Under the pieces are notes generated by a model that did not search any database, was not told where the DNA came from, and saw nothing but the letters and a program-made list of their open reading frames with translations. A DNA stretch of 64,000 bases, taken from positions 1,626,769-1,690,768 of the forward strand of contig KN832556.1 in NCBI GenBank assembly GCA_000827205.1, written 5' to 3'. Made by a program: the position numbers and the translations under genes. Below, in pieces: positions 36,488 to 46,421 of this stretch. The DNA is from Plicaturopsis crispa FD-325 SS-3 (Eukaryota; Basidiomycota; Agaricomycetes; Amylocorticiales; Amylocorticiaceae). Numbering within the stretch: position 1 is the first letter of the stretch; every line of letters starts with the position of its first letter.

Positions 36488-38506
36488 GGTGGGCGATGTG
36501 GGGGAAGGGAATGAACAGGGGCAGAGGCAGGGCCAAGGTGATGGGATACAAAGCGCGTAACACCCTTTAAGTAGACGATCAAGTATAGAAGCCAATCGAC
36601 AGCCTGTTGGCTAGTCGGGAGCAAAATCAAGGTGATAGATGATCAATGAAAAGGCGAATGGAGAGGCAATCTGGGACTTGCGATGAACGATCTGACTCCT
36701 CAACGGCGACCCACTAAAAGAACTCGTCCACAGAGTAAGTCACAAGAAACAAGTACAGCATCTGATTTGCGTACTGGGCTTCCGGAGTTGATCGTTGGGG
36801 CATTCGCCGCTGCGATACTCACGCCCTCACCGGGACACGGAAGCTGAGAGCCAAAAGGGAGCACTTGAACCTTGAGGGCACGCGGAACTCGGACATCCAC
36901 GCATGCTGTAGGTAAGCGCTGACGAAGTCGCGTACTCATCGCAGCAACACCTGCGATTAAGCTGGACATGACGGCAGTGGCTGTGGAAACCGAGGAGACG
37001 CGCAACAGACGTGCGCCGCCGCTTTATGTAGTTAATTTGCAGACGTGTGCCACAAAATGTCAGCAACCCTAAAGCAATCGATACAATTTTGCGTAGACGT
37101 ACCGCAAAACATAAGGCAGAGCAGAAATGATGATCAAAACCTTGTCAAGGGAGCTTCTGCAGATTTGCGTTGGTGTTATCCTTTTTCTGTGTGAAGCTTG
37201 GCATGTGCCCACACTGCATGTACATGTCCGACTATTGATGCTGATACGGGCGGCCTGGACTACAAATTTGTCTCCGCAAAAATACGCTTTTGCATTTGAT
37301 GCAGATGATCGGAGCATGGGGAAGCAGTGGGAGAATACAAGAAGTCCCACCAGGGCAGTTGAGCCGCTGTTTTTCCCCTGCTGGGAAAGAAGAACATCTA
37401 CCCATGCCCGCAGAAAAGGTATCAGCTATCAACGCTGAGCACCGCCGGCGATTAGAAGACGTCTCTGAGCCCCACCCCGTGCTTATACACCCGTCCTCGC
37501 GAGGGATGCCAGCGAGAATTGTTGAGGAGATGTTGACATCGTTTGTTTCGGTGCCGGGAACAGGAGAGCCGTCGGAGTTCAACGTGGTGGATCGGAATTG
37601 AAAAGCCTTCGGAGTTCTAAAGGAGCGGTCGGCAGACCGGCAGGAGGGCAGCTCAGGGCCCTGCTAATGGAACCGCGAAGAAAGAGCACAAGACATTCCA
37701 AATACTTGTGACCAAATGGCAGAAAGAGTACGGGTGCGCGAGGAGCAAAGACTCCGGATATCAAGCGAACTGAGGCTCGATTTCGTACGTGCGCGTAAGT
37801 TGTTCATAAAACCTATCGGCATGTTTGTCAACAGGACTCGGGATCGTATGCGATCTTATTAAGAAGACCCGCGGTCAGAAAATTCGTTCAGGGAGGGACG
37901 GAAAGTGTAAGGACGCACCAATAGTATACCGGTCGTCGTGGCAAAAGGCATCGACTTCTGAGCGCGGCACAACGCCCATCGCAGACGTTTCTGATTACGG
38001 CGTAGAAATTTACACCAGGCTCCAGCCGCCTAATGACGTTGGCCGGACGCACATGCTAAGTCACCGATGTTCGTGAAAAGACGACAGGAGAATTCAATGC
38101 AAGAGCTTAATAAAGTGAAGAGACGCACAGCAACGGAGCGATCGAGGCCAGAGCTTCTCTGTAAAATGTAATGCTCGCAAGACTCCGCAGAGTCAGGAGA
38201 GCAAGGCGCGGGCCAGGCACTGCTGAGAGATAGTCCTAGGCTTTGCGTTGTGTGTCAGTCTGCGCAATATGAGCTGTACTATAAACATACTGTTGCGATG
38301 CCGATATTGAGCGAAGTCGCCGCTCTTCATCCACACAAAAGTCCGAAGGTGATAGCATCAAGAACACAATACTGAGGCATCCTTTCCAGGGAACGTGAGC
38401 CGATAGGTGTCTCGCGGTACAATCGATGGTGTGAAGCCTAGACGCCACTTGACGTCAACTGCTCGTATGAGGTGGTACTATCGGAGGAGATATCCTATCG
38501 AGGTTC
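36488..38506. other. 2-kb gene-poor interval upstream of the short WOPR gene
   Basis: No recognised gene. A plus-strand frame at 37408-37601 (MPAEKVSAINAEHRRRLEDV onward) and a minus-strand frame at 36700-37005 are open but match no family I know. The part nearest 36488 should hold the short WOPR promoter. Confidence 0.35.
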
Positions 38507-38995
38507 TCACTCGCGCTCGTTCCCGATGGCCATGCCAATCTTGAGGTAGACATCGACAGGCAAGCCTAGTGTATCGCATGCCTGCTTTTGAAACCGGTGG
38601 AGTGATACGAGGGGTCGGATAGTATAATTGCCGGTGAACTGGGTGACCGCGGTGATGAGCCTATCACAACGGTGAGAGGAAGTGTACAAAAGCGTCGAGA
38701 GACCTGAAAGGGAGAGATCAGCATACTCCTGGAATAGATGTGGGTGACCGTGACAGTTTGAAAGAGCGGGCGCATGTTTGGAGAAGTTTGAGCAGGCGCG
38801 AGCACCTTAATGAGCAAAAGACTACGATAGAGGTGAATGAGCGCCTCGTGCTCAAGCTCTGGACGAGCGAACGGTATTCTTGTAATAGCTTCAGCAGCTA
38901 GAAGAGTATGCTTGCCGCCAATCACTCACCTCGAAGTTACAAGTCGATCGGCGGAGAACTTTGTGGAAGACACGTACGGTGAAATGTACCTTCAT
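38507..38995 (-). CDS. unrecognised multi-exon gene
   Basis: On the minus strand a terminal exon of about 75 codons after a TATTCCAG acceptor (near 38730) reads from EYADLSLSGLSTLLY through TQFTGNYTIRPLVSLHRFQ to VYLKIGMAIGNERE and stops at 38507. An upstream frame contains PELEHEALIHLYRSLLLIK. A candidate first exon (38995-38930, MKVHFTVRVFHKVLRRS) is arginine-rich, like a mitochondrial leader, and ends at GTGAGT, but the frame linking it to the middle exon is not settled. The coordinates and function are uncertain. Confidence 0.4.
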
Positions 38996-39280
38996 TTCGG
39001 TGCAATGAGAGAGCGAATACAAGGACTACAGCAGGAATATTGTGATAGCGAACACAGATGGCACGGTATTTTATTGACCAAGTCAAGTTTTAGTGAAGGA
39101 GGAATACGCGGCACAAATCATATGCCAATATTTACGATCCCGTGATAGATATCGTCGCGGGACCGACACGCGTCGGAAACCTATTCACGACAACCTCAAG
39201 TCTCTGATTTGTTCTGTGACTTTATTCTGAAAATTCGACTCTACTATCCACTATCGTTGTGCAGGTCTATCACCGGATTC

Positions 39281-39724
39281 ATGGCAGAAGTGTCAACAAA
39301 TCTTGCTGCACGTTATGACCCGAGATGTTTGCACTGCGGACATCCGGAGGGTGACTTAGGGTGCAAGGTGACACGATACTGTAGCTGGGAGTGTCAAAAT
39401 CGGGCTTGGAAGTCGCACAAGGAATTTCATTTTTGTTATCGTCGTATGGCGCCAATTTCCGATCTAGCTGAAGGTGGTCATGGAGGAATAGACCGCCCAG
39501 ATGCATGGCCTCGGTTCATGGGCGCTTATGAGGTCGACCTTCTTGCGGTCTGTAGAGGAGGTTGCGCACGCCGCGCTGCTTCGACCGTGCAAATAGAGGA
39601 GGAAGAGAGGAAGCAGAAGGTGACCCGGGGTGTGTATCGAAGATCATATCAGAAAGGTGGGGGGTGGAATGCTGGACCGTCGCTGAGCCTGAGGCGAGGG
39701 GGACACGAAAAAGTTGTGAAGTGA
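39281..39724 (+). CDS. MYND zinc-finger protein
   Basis: A single-exon model of 147 aa. Residues 16-54 form a MYND-type zinc finger: CLHCGHPEGDLGCKVTRYC, then SWECQNRAW, then SHKEFHFC, matching the C-x2-C ... YCS-x2-CQ-x3-W-x2-H-x-x-x-x-C pattern. The rest is charged and carries no other domain. A CAG just upstream of the ATG (near 39264) may be a 5' UTR intron acceptor or mark an upstream coding exon. MYND domains bind proline-rich peptides; the partner is unknown. Confidence 0.7.
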   Translation: MAEVSTNLAARYDPRCLHCGHPEGDLGCKVTRYCSWECQNRAWKSHKEFHFCYRRMAPISDLAEGGHGGIDRPDAWPRFMGAYEVDLLAVCRGGCARRAASTVQIEEEERKQKVTRGVYRRSYQKGGGWNAGPSLSLRRGGHEKVVK

Positions 39725-39845
39725 GCCATCACTTTTAGTTCGCATTACGAGCAACGTCGATGGAGAGAGTGGACACTAATATGTCTATACTTCTCATAAT
39801 GTAAACCAGCCGCTCGTACACACATGAAAAAGGTAGTCCCGGACC

Positions 39846-42800
39846 TTATTTCTGCTCCTCCGCATTACGCCACTTCAGATACTCTTCATGCAGCTTCCCC
39901 TGCGCCGCCCAATCCTTCGCAATCTTCTTCCCCGCGCTCTTGCTAAGCTCCTTCCCCTCGCCGTCGGTGAGGGGAATGCCGTCCTCCCGCCAGCTCCCGT
40001 ACGTGCCCTCGGGGACATTCGGGGGCTTGTACATTTCCGACGGAGCCACACGCCCCTTCTCCAGCCTCTGCTGACGCTTCGCCCGCTCAGCTTCGGCGGC
40101 GGCGGCCTTTTTCTCGGCACGCTGTGCGGCGAGAGCACGCTTCTCCTCCCGCGCGCGAAGAAGCTCGGCGGGGGGAACAAGCTTTACGAGCGCCTTGCCA
40201 TCTACCGGGGGTATGTTAGTATACAGTCCAGAACATGATAATGATATACGCACCCTCTTGATCGTCGAGAGCTACACCAAGAGGCACAAGGTCAGAATCT
40301 CGCAATTGGTCGCAAAGCTTGAGGATTTCCGTGAGCGCGTTCTCGCTCTTGGCCATTGCAAGTCGGCGCACGCCATCCCGGAAGGAAGACAGCGTGCGAA
40401 GGTAAGGCATAAGCACCTCGTCTCGCTGTTTATTCAGGCAATATCAGCATCCGGGCCGCCAGCTGTAAGAGGAATGAGCGCACATCGAACCCGGTGTCTG
40501 CTTGACCTTCCTGTCCCCAGCCTATCTCCGTCGATTCACCCTCCCCAAGTCCGAACATTCGGAGCTCCCGTCCAACCCATCGCGCGATCTCAGTCACTAC
40601 ACCGATGTTGACGTTCTTCCCACGGGAGTTGAAGTAGATGTTCGAGCGCGAGATGAGATCTCGTATGACCTCGAGTGCTGCCGGTGTATTGAAGGAGTCG
40701 CACAGAGCAGCATGGAAAGCCGTTTGCGCTGAATGCAGACTGACAGATGCATCAAACAGGACGTCAGTGACTTGATCGCAGGAACGGGTCGGAGAATGAA
40801 GACCTACTTGGTAACGAGATTGCGCTCAGGCGACTCGTAGTGGTGGTACTCCTGCAACGGCGCCTCTTCGGCGCGAGACGCATTAATGAGCGCCTTCACC
40901 GTCGTGAAGAAGTTCTGTCGGATAGAGAATGAGCGCCCATTCGCGTCAAATGGAAGCTGCGTATCTATGCGCACATTTATGGAGCTCTCCAAGCTCTTGA
41001 CTTCTCCCGTCATCATGGATTCCGAAAAGTCCACCTTGGCGTTCCAGAGTTGTGCCAAAAACGCGAGTCGCAACTGGCGCGCGGTGTATTTTTGGAGTAT
41101 CTCCTGCGCAGATTGGATCGTGTTCAGAATGCAGTGCCAGTAGAGCATTCAACGCAATCAATCAATCTGAATAGAGACACTCACGTCAATCGTGATAAAA
41201 TTCTTCAACGACTTGCTCATCTTGAGACCCTCTATATGGAGATGTCCGGTGTGGAGGAAGTAATTCACCCACGAACCACAGTTATGATACGCCTGCATCG
41301 GCGAAAAATACAAAGTGCACCCACAGTCAGTTGATGAGAAATATCTCCCATTTGCAGGGCTCACCTCGGACTGGGCCATCTCGTTGTCGTGATGCGGGAA
41401 TGCGAGATCAATCCCACCGGAGTGGATATCCATGTTATCGCCAAAAATTGCGCTGGCCATGACCGAGCACTCGATATGCCATCCCGGGCGACCGGGGCCC
41501 CACGGTGATGGCCAGGATGGCTCGTTCGGTTTCGACGCTTTCCACAGTGCAAAGTCCGATGCAGTTCTGCGTCCGAGTTTGCTCGACAGGGCGCCTAAAC
41601 GGAAGTATGACTAAGCACGGGGAAACCCAGAGCGTCTGGTCCGTGATGAGGATGAGGATGATTCCCGAGTCACACGCACCTTCGCCCTCCTCTGTCTTTT
41701 CCCGGTTTCCCTTGCTCCAGGGCTCGAGTTTTGCATAGTCGTGCCCATCCGCGCCGTCGAATGCATTTGTGTCGAAATAGACGCTGCCGCCTACTTCGTA
41801 GCCGTATCCATTCTTCACAATTTGCTCGACAAAGGAGACAACTTCGGGGACGTATTCCGTCACGCGCGTTAGGGTGTCTGGATCCCTAACGCGCAGACGG
41901 TGCATGTCCTTGAAGAATTCCTTCTCCCAGTATGCTGCCAAGGAGCGGGATACTGATGGGTCGGTTACGGTGTCACCATACTATTAATTCTATTCAGTTG
42001 GTGTGCATAAAGAGGACAAAAAATCACGTACTTTCGCATCTAAGGAAAGAGCCAGGATATCTCGAGACTCGTTTATTAGATCAACTACGGATTCTGGTGA
42101 TTGGGAACCGGACGCGAGTTTTTGCCGAGCAGCATCTATTGCAATTAGTGCTTTATTCTGCGTCGTTTGAGCAATTAAGATGTGTTATGTGTGCATTGCA
42201 AGTAGTATAGATACGTACTGCGGCAGTGAATTGCATATCGAATTTTTCATCTCGCTTCAAGCATTCCTGCTTCCAATCCTGATTTTGAACGAGGGCGACG
42301 AGTCGAGGCCATGAATTTTGCTCATCCCCAGGGACTGGACGATCGGCGTCTGCCAATCCCACCACCACTTTACCCTGCACATACGCACGCCACGCCTCGT
42401 CGAGCTGAGATAACAAATCGGGGGAGAGGGCGGTTGTCTCGGCCTGGAATTTTTCCACCAGATGGTTCTGGCGTGCACGCGTTATGATCTGAGATAGAAC
42501 GTGTCAGGGCGTCACATTCACAAGACCACTTCTGTTATGTCTCGCACCTTGTCGTCAATATCGGTTATGTTCATCACGAAGTGGACGTCGTATCCAAAAT
42601 AATCCGTCATTATCCGGCGCAACACGTCCTGTGTGACATAATTTCTGCAAATGTTGAGCACCACCACAGTCTTATGTGCGATCGACTGGCACCTTGCTCA
42701 CCTAGCGTGGCCCATATGCGATGCATCGTAGACGGTAGGACCGCAGTTGTACCACTTCACGTGCTTCCCGTCTCTCGGGACGAATTCTGTCTACTTGTGC

Positions 42801-43037
42801 ATTAGCTTGAGTCACCGTGAAGAGCGACATGCCAGCAAGACTGACTTTGGTTCGTGTCAACGAGTTGTATACTTTGAGGACCGGCTGCTCGGCCGTGCGC
42901 GCGGGTGGGCTCCACGGGGGCTGCTGAGCGGACATTGCGAGGCGATCCTGGGCGTGTCTGCAGCTGTATGTTGACAAAAGACGTATAGATACAGGGCGAT
43001 GTGCACGAAATGTGAAAGTAGAACGAATAAAACGCAT
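39846..43037 (-). CDS. CRS1: cysteinyl-tRNA synthetase, probably dual-targeted
   Basis: Class I aminoacyl-tRNA synthetase that charges tRNA-Cys. The catalytic domain contains [20 protein letters not shown] (HIGH-type motif HMGH), [15 protein letters not shown], the zinc and active-site region [31 protein letters not shown], and the KMSKS loop [11 protein letters not shown]. The C-terminal part is a lysine/glutamate-rich eukaryotic extension (from [11 protein letters not shown]) ending KWRNAEEQK. Introns fall near 42835, 42690, 42515, 42200, 41965, 41620, 41340, 41160, 40930, 40760, 40450 and 40230. Two in-frame starts exist: 43037 gives an arginine-rich leader with [12 protein letters not shown], and 42935 gives the cytosolic form [11 protein letters not shown]. 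Confidence 0.95.
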
Positions 43038-43192
43038 ACAGCCGCGCCCAATGATCTGACTCGATGGATGGATTTGGAAGAGGCGTGATCTTGACCGGTC
43101 AATATTTTTCCTAGCCTCCGGTGTCTTGCCGGTAAATTTGTACACTTCTGATTCCTCGATACCTCCTCGAAGTGCATCTCGAAGGACTTGCC

Positions 43193-43231
43193 AGGGACTT
43201 GCGGCTGGGACTTGGCTGGGACTTGGCCAAG
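43193..43231 (+). repeat. short tandem repeat, about 11-bp unit
   Basis: Three near-identical copies of GGGACTTGGCT occur in a row immediately left of the 330-bp duplication. Confidence 0.55.
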
Positions 43232-43245
43232 GCAGCTTGAGCTGG

Positions 43246-43925
43246 GCAACAATTCACTTACTCGGCGGGACAAGCTCCCCAGGTTTCAAGACTTCTCCGG
43301 TGCGCCTGGTTGCGAGAACGACGTGGCTCTGGATCCAACCGGTTCGTAACGCAGTCGAGGATCTCGGAAACGAAAGGATGGTCCTACGAGGAATATTGGG
43401 ATACCTGCATCCTCTGAGGTCGACTCCGAAGACTAAAGAACGAGGGGCCGCCTGGCTAGTGAACGCGCCCACGTATCTGTCGGTGATACCGCTTGGACGC
43501 GTCATCTAGGTCGCATACATACCGCGCACATTGTCTGCGTCGTAAGGCCCGATAACACTCCGTATTCCAATGGTGCCAGCAATTCTGCCACTCAGCGGGA
43601 CAAGCGTCCCAGGTTTCCAGACTTCTCCGGGACGCCTAGTTGCGAGAACAACGCACCTCTGGTCTCCGAACGGATTCACCGGTTCGTACGTCGAGGATCT
43701 CGAAAACGAAAGGACGGTCCTACGAAGGATACTGGGGTACTTACCTCCGAAGTCGACTTCGAAACTTGCAGAGCAAGAGCCCTCCCTGCGAGTGTACGCG
43801 GACGATCCACGTATCTGTCGGTGGCGGCTTGGAGTTGTGGACGCGTCACTTGGATCACATACATACCGCGCCACTTCGTCTGCGCCGTGAGGCCCGGGTA
43901 CAGTTCCCATTTCAATGGCGATTTG
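43246..43925 (+). repeat. tandem duplication, about 330-bp unit, diverged
   Basis: Copy 1 (about 43246-43575) and copy 2 (about 43576-43925) align along their whole length; the anchor CGGGACAAGC lies at 43266 and 43596. In the plus strand both keep one open frame: TSxPGFxTSPxRLVARTT, then VEDLxNERxVLRxILGYL. Several differences are silent in that frame (for example TTG/CTG, GGA/GGG and CTG/TTA within ILGYL). This suggests the unit derives from a translated sequence. Neither copy has a recognisable domain, start or splice structure, so both may be decayed. Confidence 0.7.
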
Positions 43926-44179
43926 AAGGCCCAGTAACGGCCTCCTAGAAAGGTCGAATGAATTAGGTGCGCCTGAGTATATGTCTCGAATTTCTCCCAA
44001 CGTACCGCGTATGCGTCATGGCAGGCTAGCTCTGCTGTTCTGGTTGCCTATATCTCCATCTGCAGTCAGACGAACCGGATAGCTCGTGCTGCCTGTAATG
44101 ACATCCCGAAAGTTGGAACGATATGGCATAACGCGTAGACGTGGAAACGAATATCGTCTACTCGGAAGACTGCTCTGAC

Positions 44180-44750
44180 GCTTGTGCACTGCGAGCATAT
44201 CATCAGCTTGCTACCCCGAGCGTTGGCGCCTGACTGACCTGCTTTGATGATAGGAAACGGGGCGGGGGTCCTGACCCTTTGGCCGCTCCCTACCCCACGC
44301 CCGGAGGCACATATGACCAATGTCAAATCGAATGTGTCCCATTCGAATGAAAGCTTAAGCGCTCGTGAACTGCGAGCATGTCGTCAGCTGGCTATCCCAA
44401 GCGTCCGAAATATTGACTGACCTGTTTTGATGATAGCAAACGGGGCGGGCACCCTGACCCTTTGGCCGTTCCATACCCCACGCCCGGAGGCTCGAAACGA
44501 GTGTTTTCCCATTCGAATGGCTGCTCTGGCGCTTGGGCGCTGCGAGCATGTCATCAGCATGCTGGCCCAAGCGTTGACATTCTGACTTACCTGCTTTGAC
44601 GAAAGCAAAGAGAGCGGGCACCCTGACCCTTTGGCCGTTCACCGCACGCCCGGAGGCCCGCTTTCGACCCGCTTTGGCGATAATAAACAGGGAGGGCTCC
44701 CTGAGCCTGTGGTCGCGCACTACCCCACCTCCGGAGGCTCGCATACTATG
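44180..44750. repeat. tandem repeat array, about 170-180-bp unit, 3-4 copies
   Basis: The anchor GCGAGCAT recurs at 44191, 44372 and 44542. A second anchor, CTGACCCTTTGGCC, recurs near 44271, 44451 and 44625, with a fourth, poorer copy near 44698. On the minus strand each unit reads ASGRxVxxGQRVRVPAxF followed by xIIKxGQS. Divergence between copies is moderate. The array lies between the cysteinyl-tRNA synthetase and HMG-box genes; no transposon ends were found. Confidence 0.7.
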
Positions 44751-45483
44751 GTCGGCAGTACAGATACTACTGCAGCTGGGGCTCTATACGCATCGCGCAG
44801 GGACTCGGACAGCTTGATTATCTGGACCCATCGGCGGAACCTCCGCGTTCGCTCTAGCAATGCATGCCCTTCCGAAGGACCGCCGTGACTGTCCTCGTAC
44901 TGCCATAGGAACGCACATGGGGGTGCATACAACTCCAACGACATACTCTACGGATTTATGATTGCAGTGCGATCGCGGAAGAGGAACGTGGGCGCGGTCG
45001 TTGCCGGACAATGCCCTCGGTCGTGTCCACATTTGGCGCCATCCTTTCGGTCAAACAGCATCGTTCCGGTCAAACAGCCGGCAATAAACACTTCAAATCC
45101 CTCTTTCCTCTCGATTTACAACTTGCTCCAGACTCTTTCAGTCTACAGCGTCGCTTTTGCTTGACGAGTCTGCTCGTATCTACTCTTGCGATTTATTGGT
45201 CTTTGACGAGTTTCTCGTACCTCGTCTTTTGGTTTTCTGTGTTACAGAACTGCGGCAGCTACAACCGCCCCGGTCGTGCCGTCATCCCTCTGTCGAACCA
45301 ACCACTCAATCAATCCTCTTTACTGCTCCGATCCTCACTTCTACTATCGGCTCGCAAGTGTTCCTTCCCATCCTCACTCGCTTGTAGCAATCTCCACACA
45401 CTCGTCGCTATCCTCACTTGACACTCTCAACGTTCGCTCTACCACAATCCCTGACGTCATCCCTGCGACCTCCTCCACTTACA
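44751..45483 (+). promoter_or_regulatory. upstream region of the HMG-box gene
   Basis: No gene recognised. The last 400 bases are pyrimidine-rich on the plus strand (many ctc, ttc and tcct runs), as is common in fungal promoters and 5' UTRs just before a start codon. Confidence 0.4.
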
Positions 45484-46421
45484 ATGGCCCGCAAAGACTC
45501 GAACAAACCGCGCCGCCCGCGTAATTCGTGGATAATATTTCGCTCCAAGCACTGCACAGAAGCGGCCGCTCGAAGCACCGCTGCCACCGCAAAGGAGAAG
45601 CAGCAAGAAGCCTCGACAGCACTCGGCGAAAGGTGGCGAAATATGTCGGACGAGGAGAAAGAGCCCTATTTTGAAGCTGCGGCCGCGGAAAAGGTCGCCC
45701 ATGCGATCAAATGGCCCCATTACCAGTATCACCCGGAGTCCAAGGAGCAGAAAAGGCAGCAGAAAGTGCAGAAGAAAAAGGAGAGGGATGGCGAGAAACG
45801 CAAGCGCGAGGAGCAGAAGGAGATGGGGCGCGCGGCCCGACGCGAGGAGGCGAGGGCGGGGGCGGCGGACATGGGGGAGACGCCGCAGGCGTCCTCGTCC
45901 AGCTCGATGTCGCCTTACGTGGGCTATGCGAGCCCTGCGTCGTCGGAGGCGTCCTCGTCTACACACACACTGCGGTACCATCCGTATATTCAGCAGCAGC
46001 TTCCGCAGACGCAGTGGTCTGACTCGTCCTATGGTTACTCCGTACGTCCAGTTCAGAATGATATGGGTTTCTCGATACTGACCGACGTGTTTGATGATAG
46101 AATGGATACCAGCAGGGCGCCGCGCCGTACCAGCAGATGCCGTATCCGCCCACCGCCCACCCTAACTATGGCCAGTTCGCATCCGGCGCGCCGTCCTATC
46201 CCTCCCCGGCTTGGGGATACCCAGCCGTCCAGCCAGACGCTCCGAGCGACTCCTCGGCCCCTGCTTATGCGCCAGCGCCAGAGTTCGACGACTCTGGGTT
46301 TTCGAACGAAGAGTTGGATATTGACTTCCCCGATATCGACCCGCCCGCGCTCAACCTGGCCGCGTATAACGGCGAGTACCCCTGGGATGAGTGGCGGGCG
46401 ATTATTGCCCGCACAGATTGA
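45484..46421 (+). CDS. HMG-box transcription factor
   Basis: Sequence-specific HMG-box protein of the fungal MATA-HMG type. Two exons, 45484-46041 and 46101-46421, give 292 aa. The box spans about residues 8-85: KPRRPRNSWIIFRSKH, then a serine/alanine-rich helix, ALGERWRNMSDEEKEPYFEA, and IKWPHYQYHPESK. A long lysine/arginine-rich helix (KEQKRQQKVQKKKERDGEK) follows and may act as a nuclear signal. The C-terminal half is proline, tyrosine and serine rich and ends acidic (NEELDIDFPDIDPPALN), which could be an activation domain. Relatives control mating, fruiting or stress responses; which applies here cannot be told. The start ATG has context acaATGG. Confidence 0.88.

Noticed and set aside
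38566-38925. LYR-motif (mitochondrial Fe-S/complex assembly) protein suggested by HLYRSLL
   Set aside because: A single LYR triplet is weak, the surrounding positions do not fit the LYRM pattern well, and the frame cannot be linked to the candidate first exon.
43246-44750. CRISPR-like array
   Set aside because: The units are 170-330 bp and diverged, there are no short direct repeats with unique spacers, and the genome is eukaryotic.
45484-46421. Mating-type locus
   Set aside because: An HMG-box gene alone is not evidence; no homeodomain pair, pheromone or STE3-type receptor genes were found in the window.
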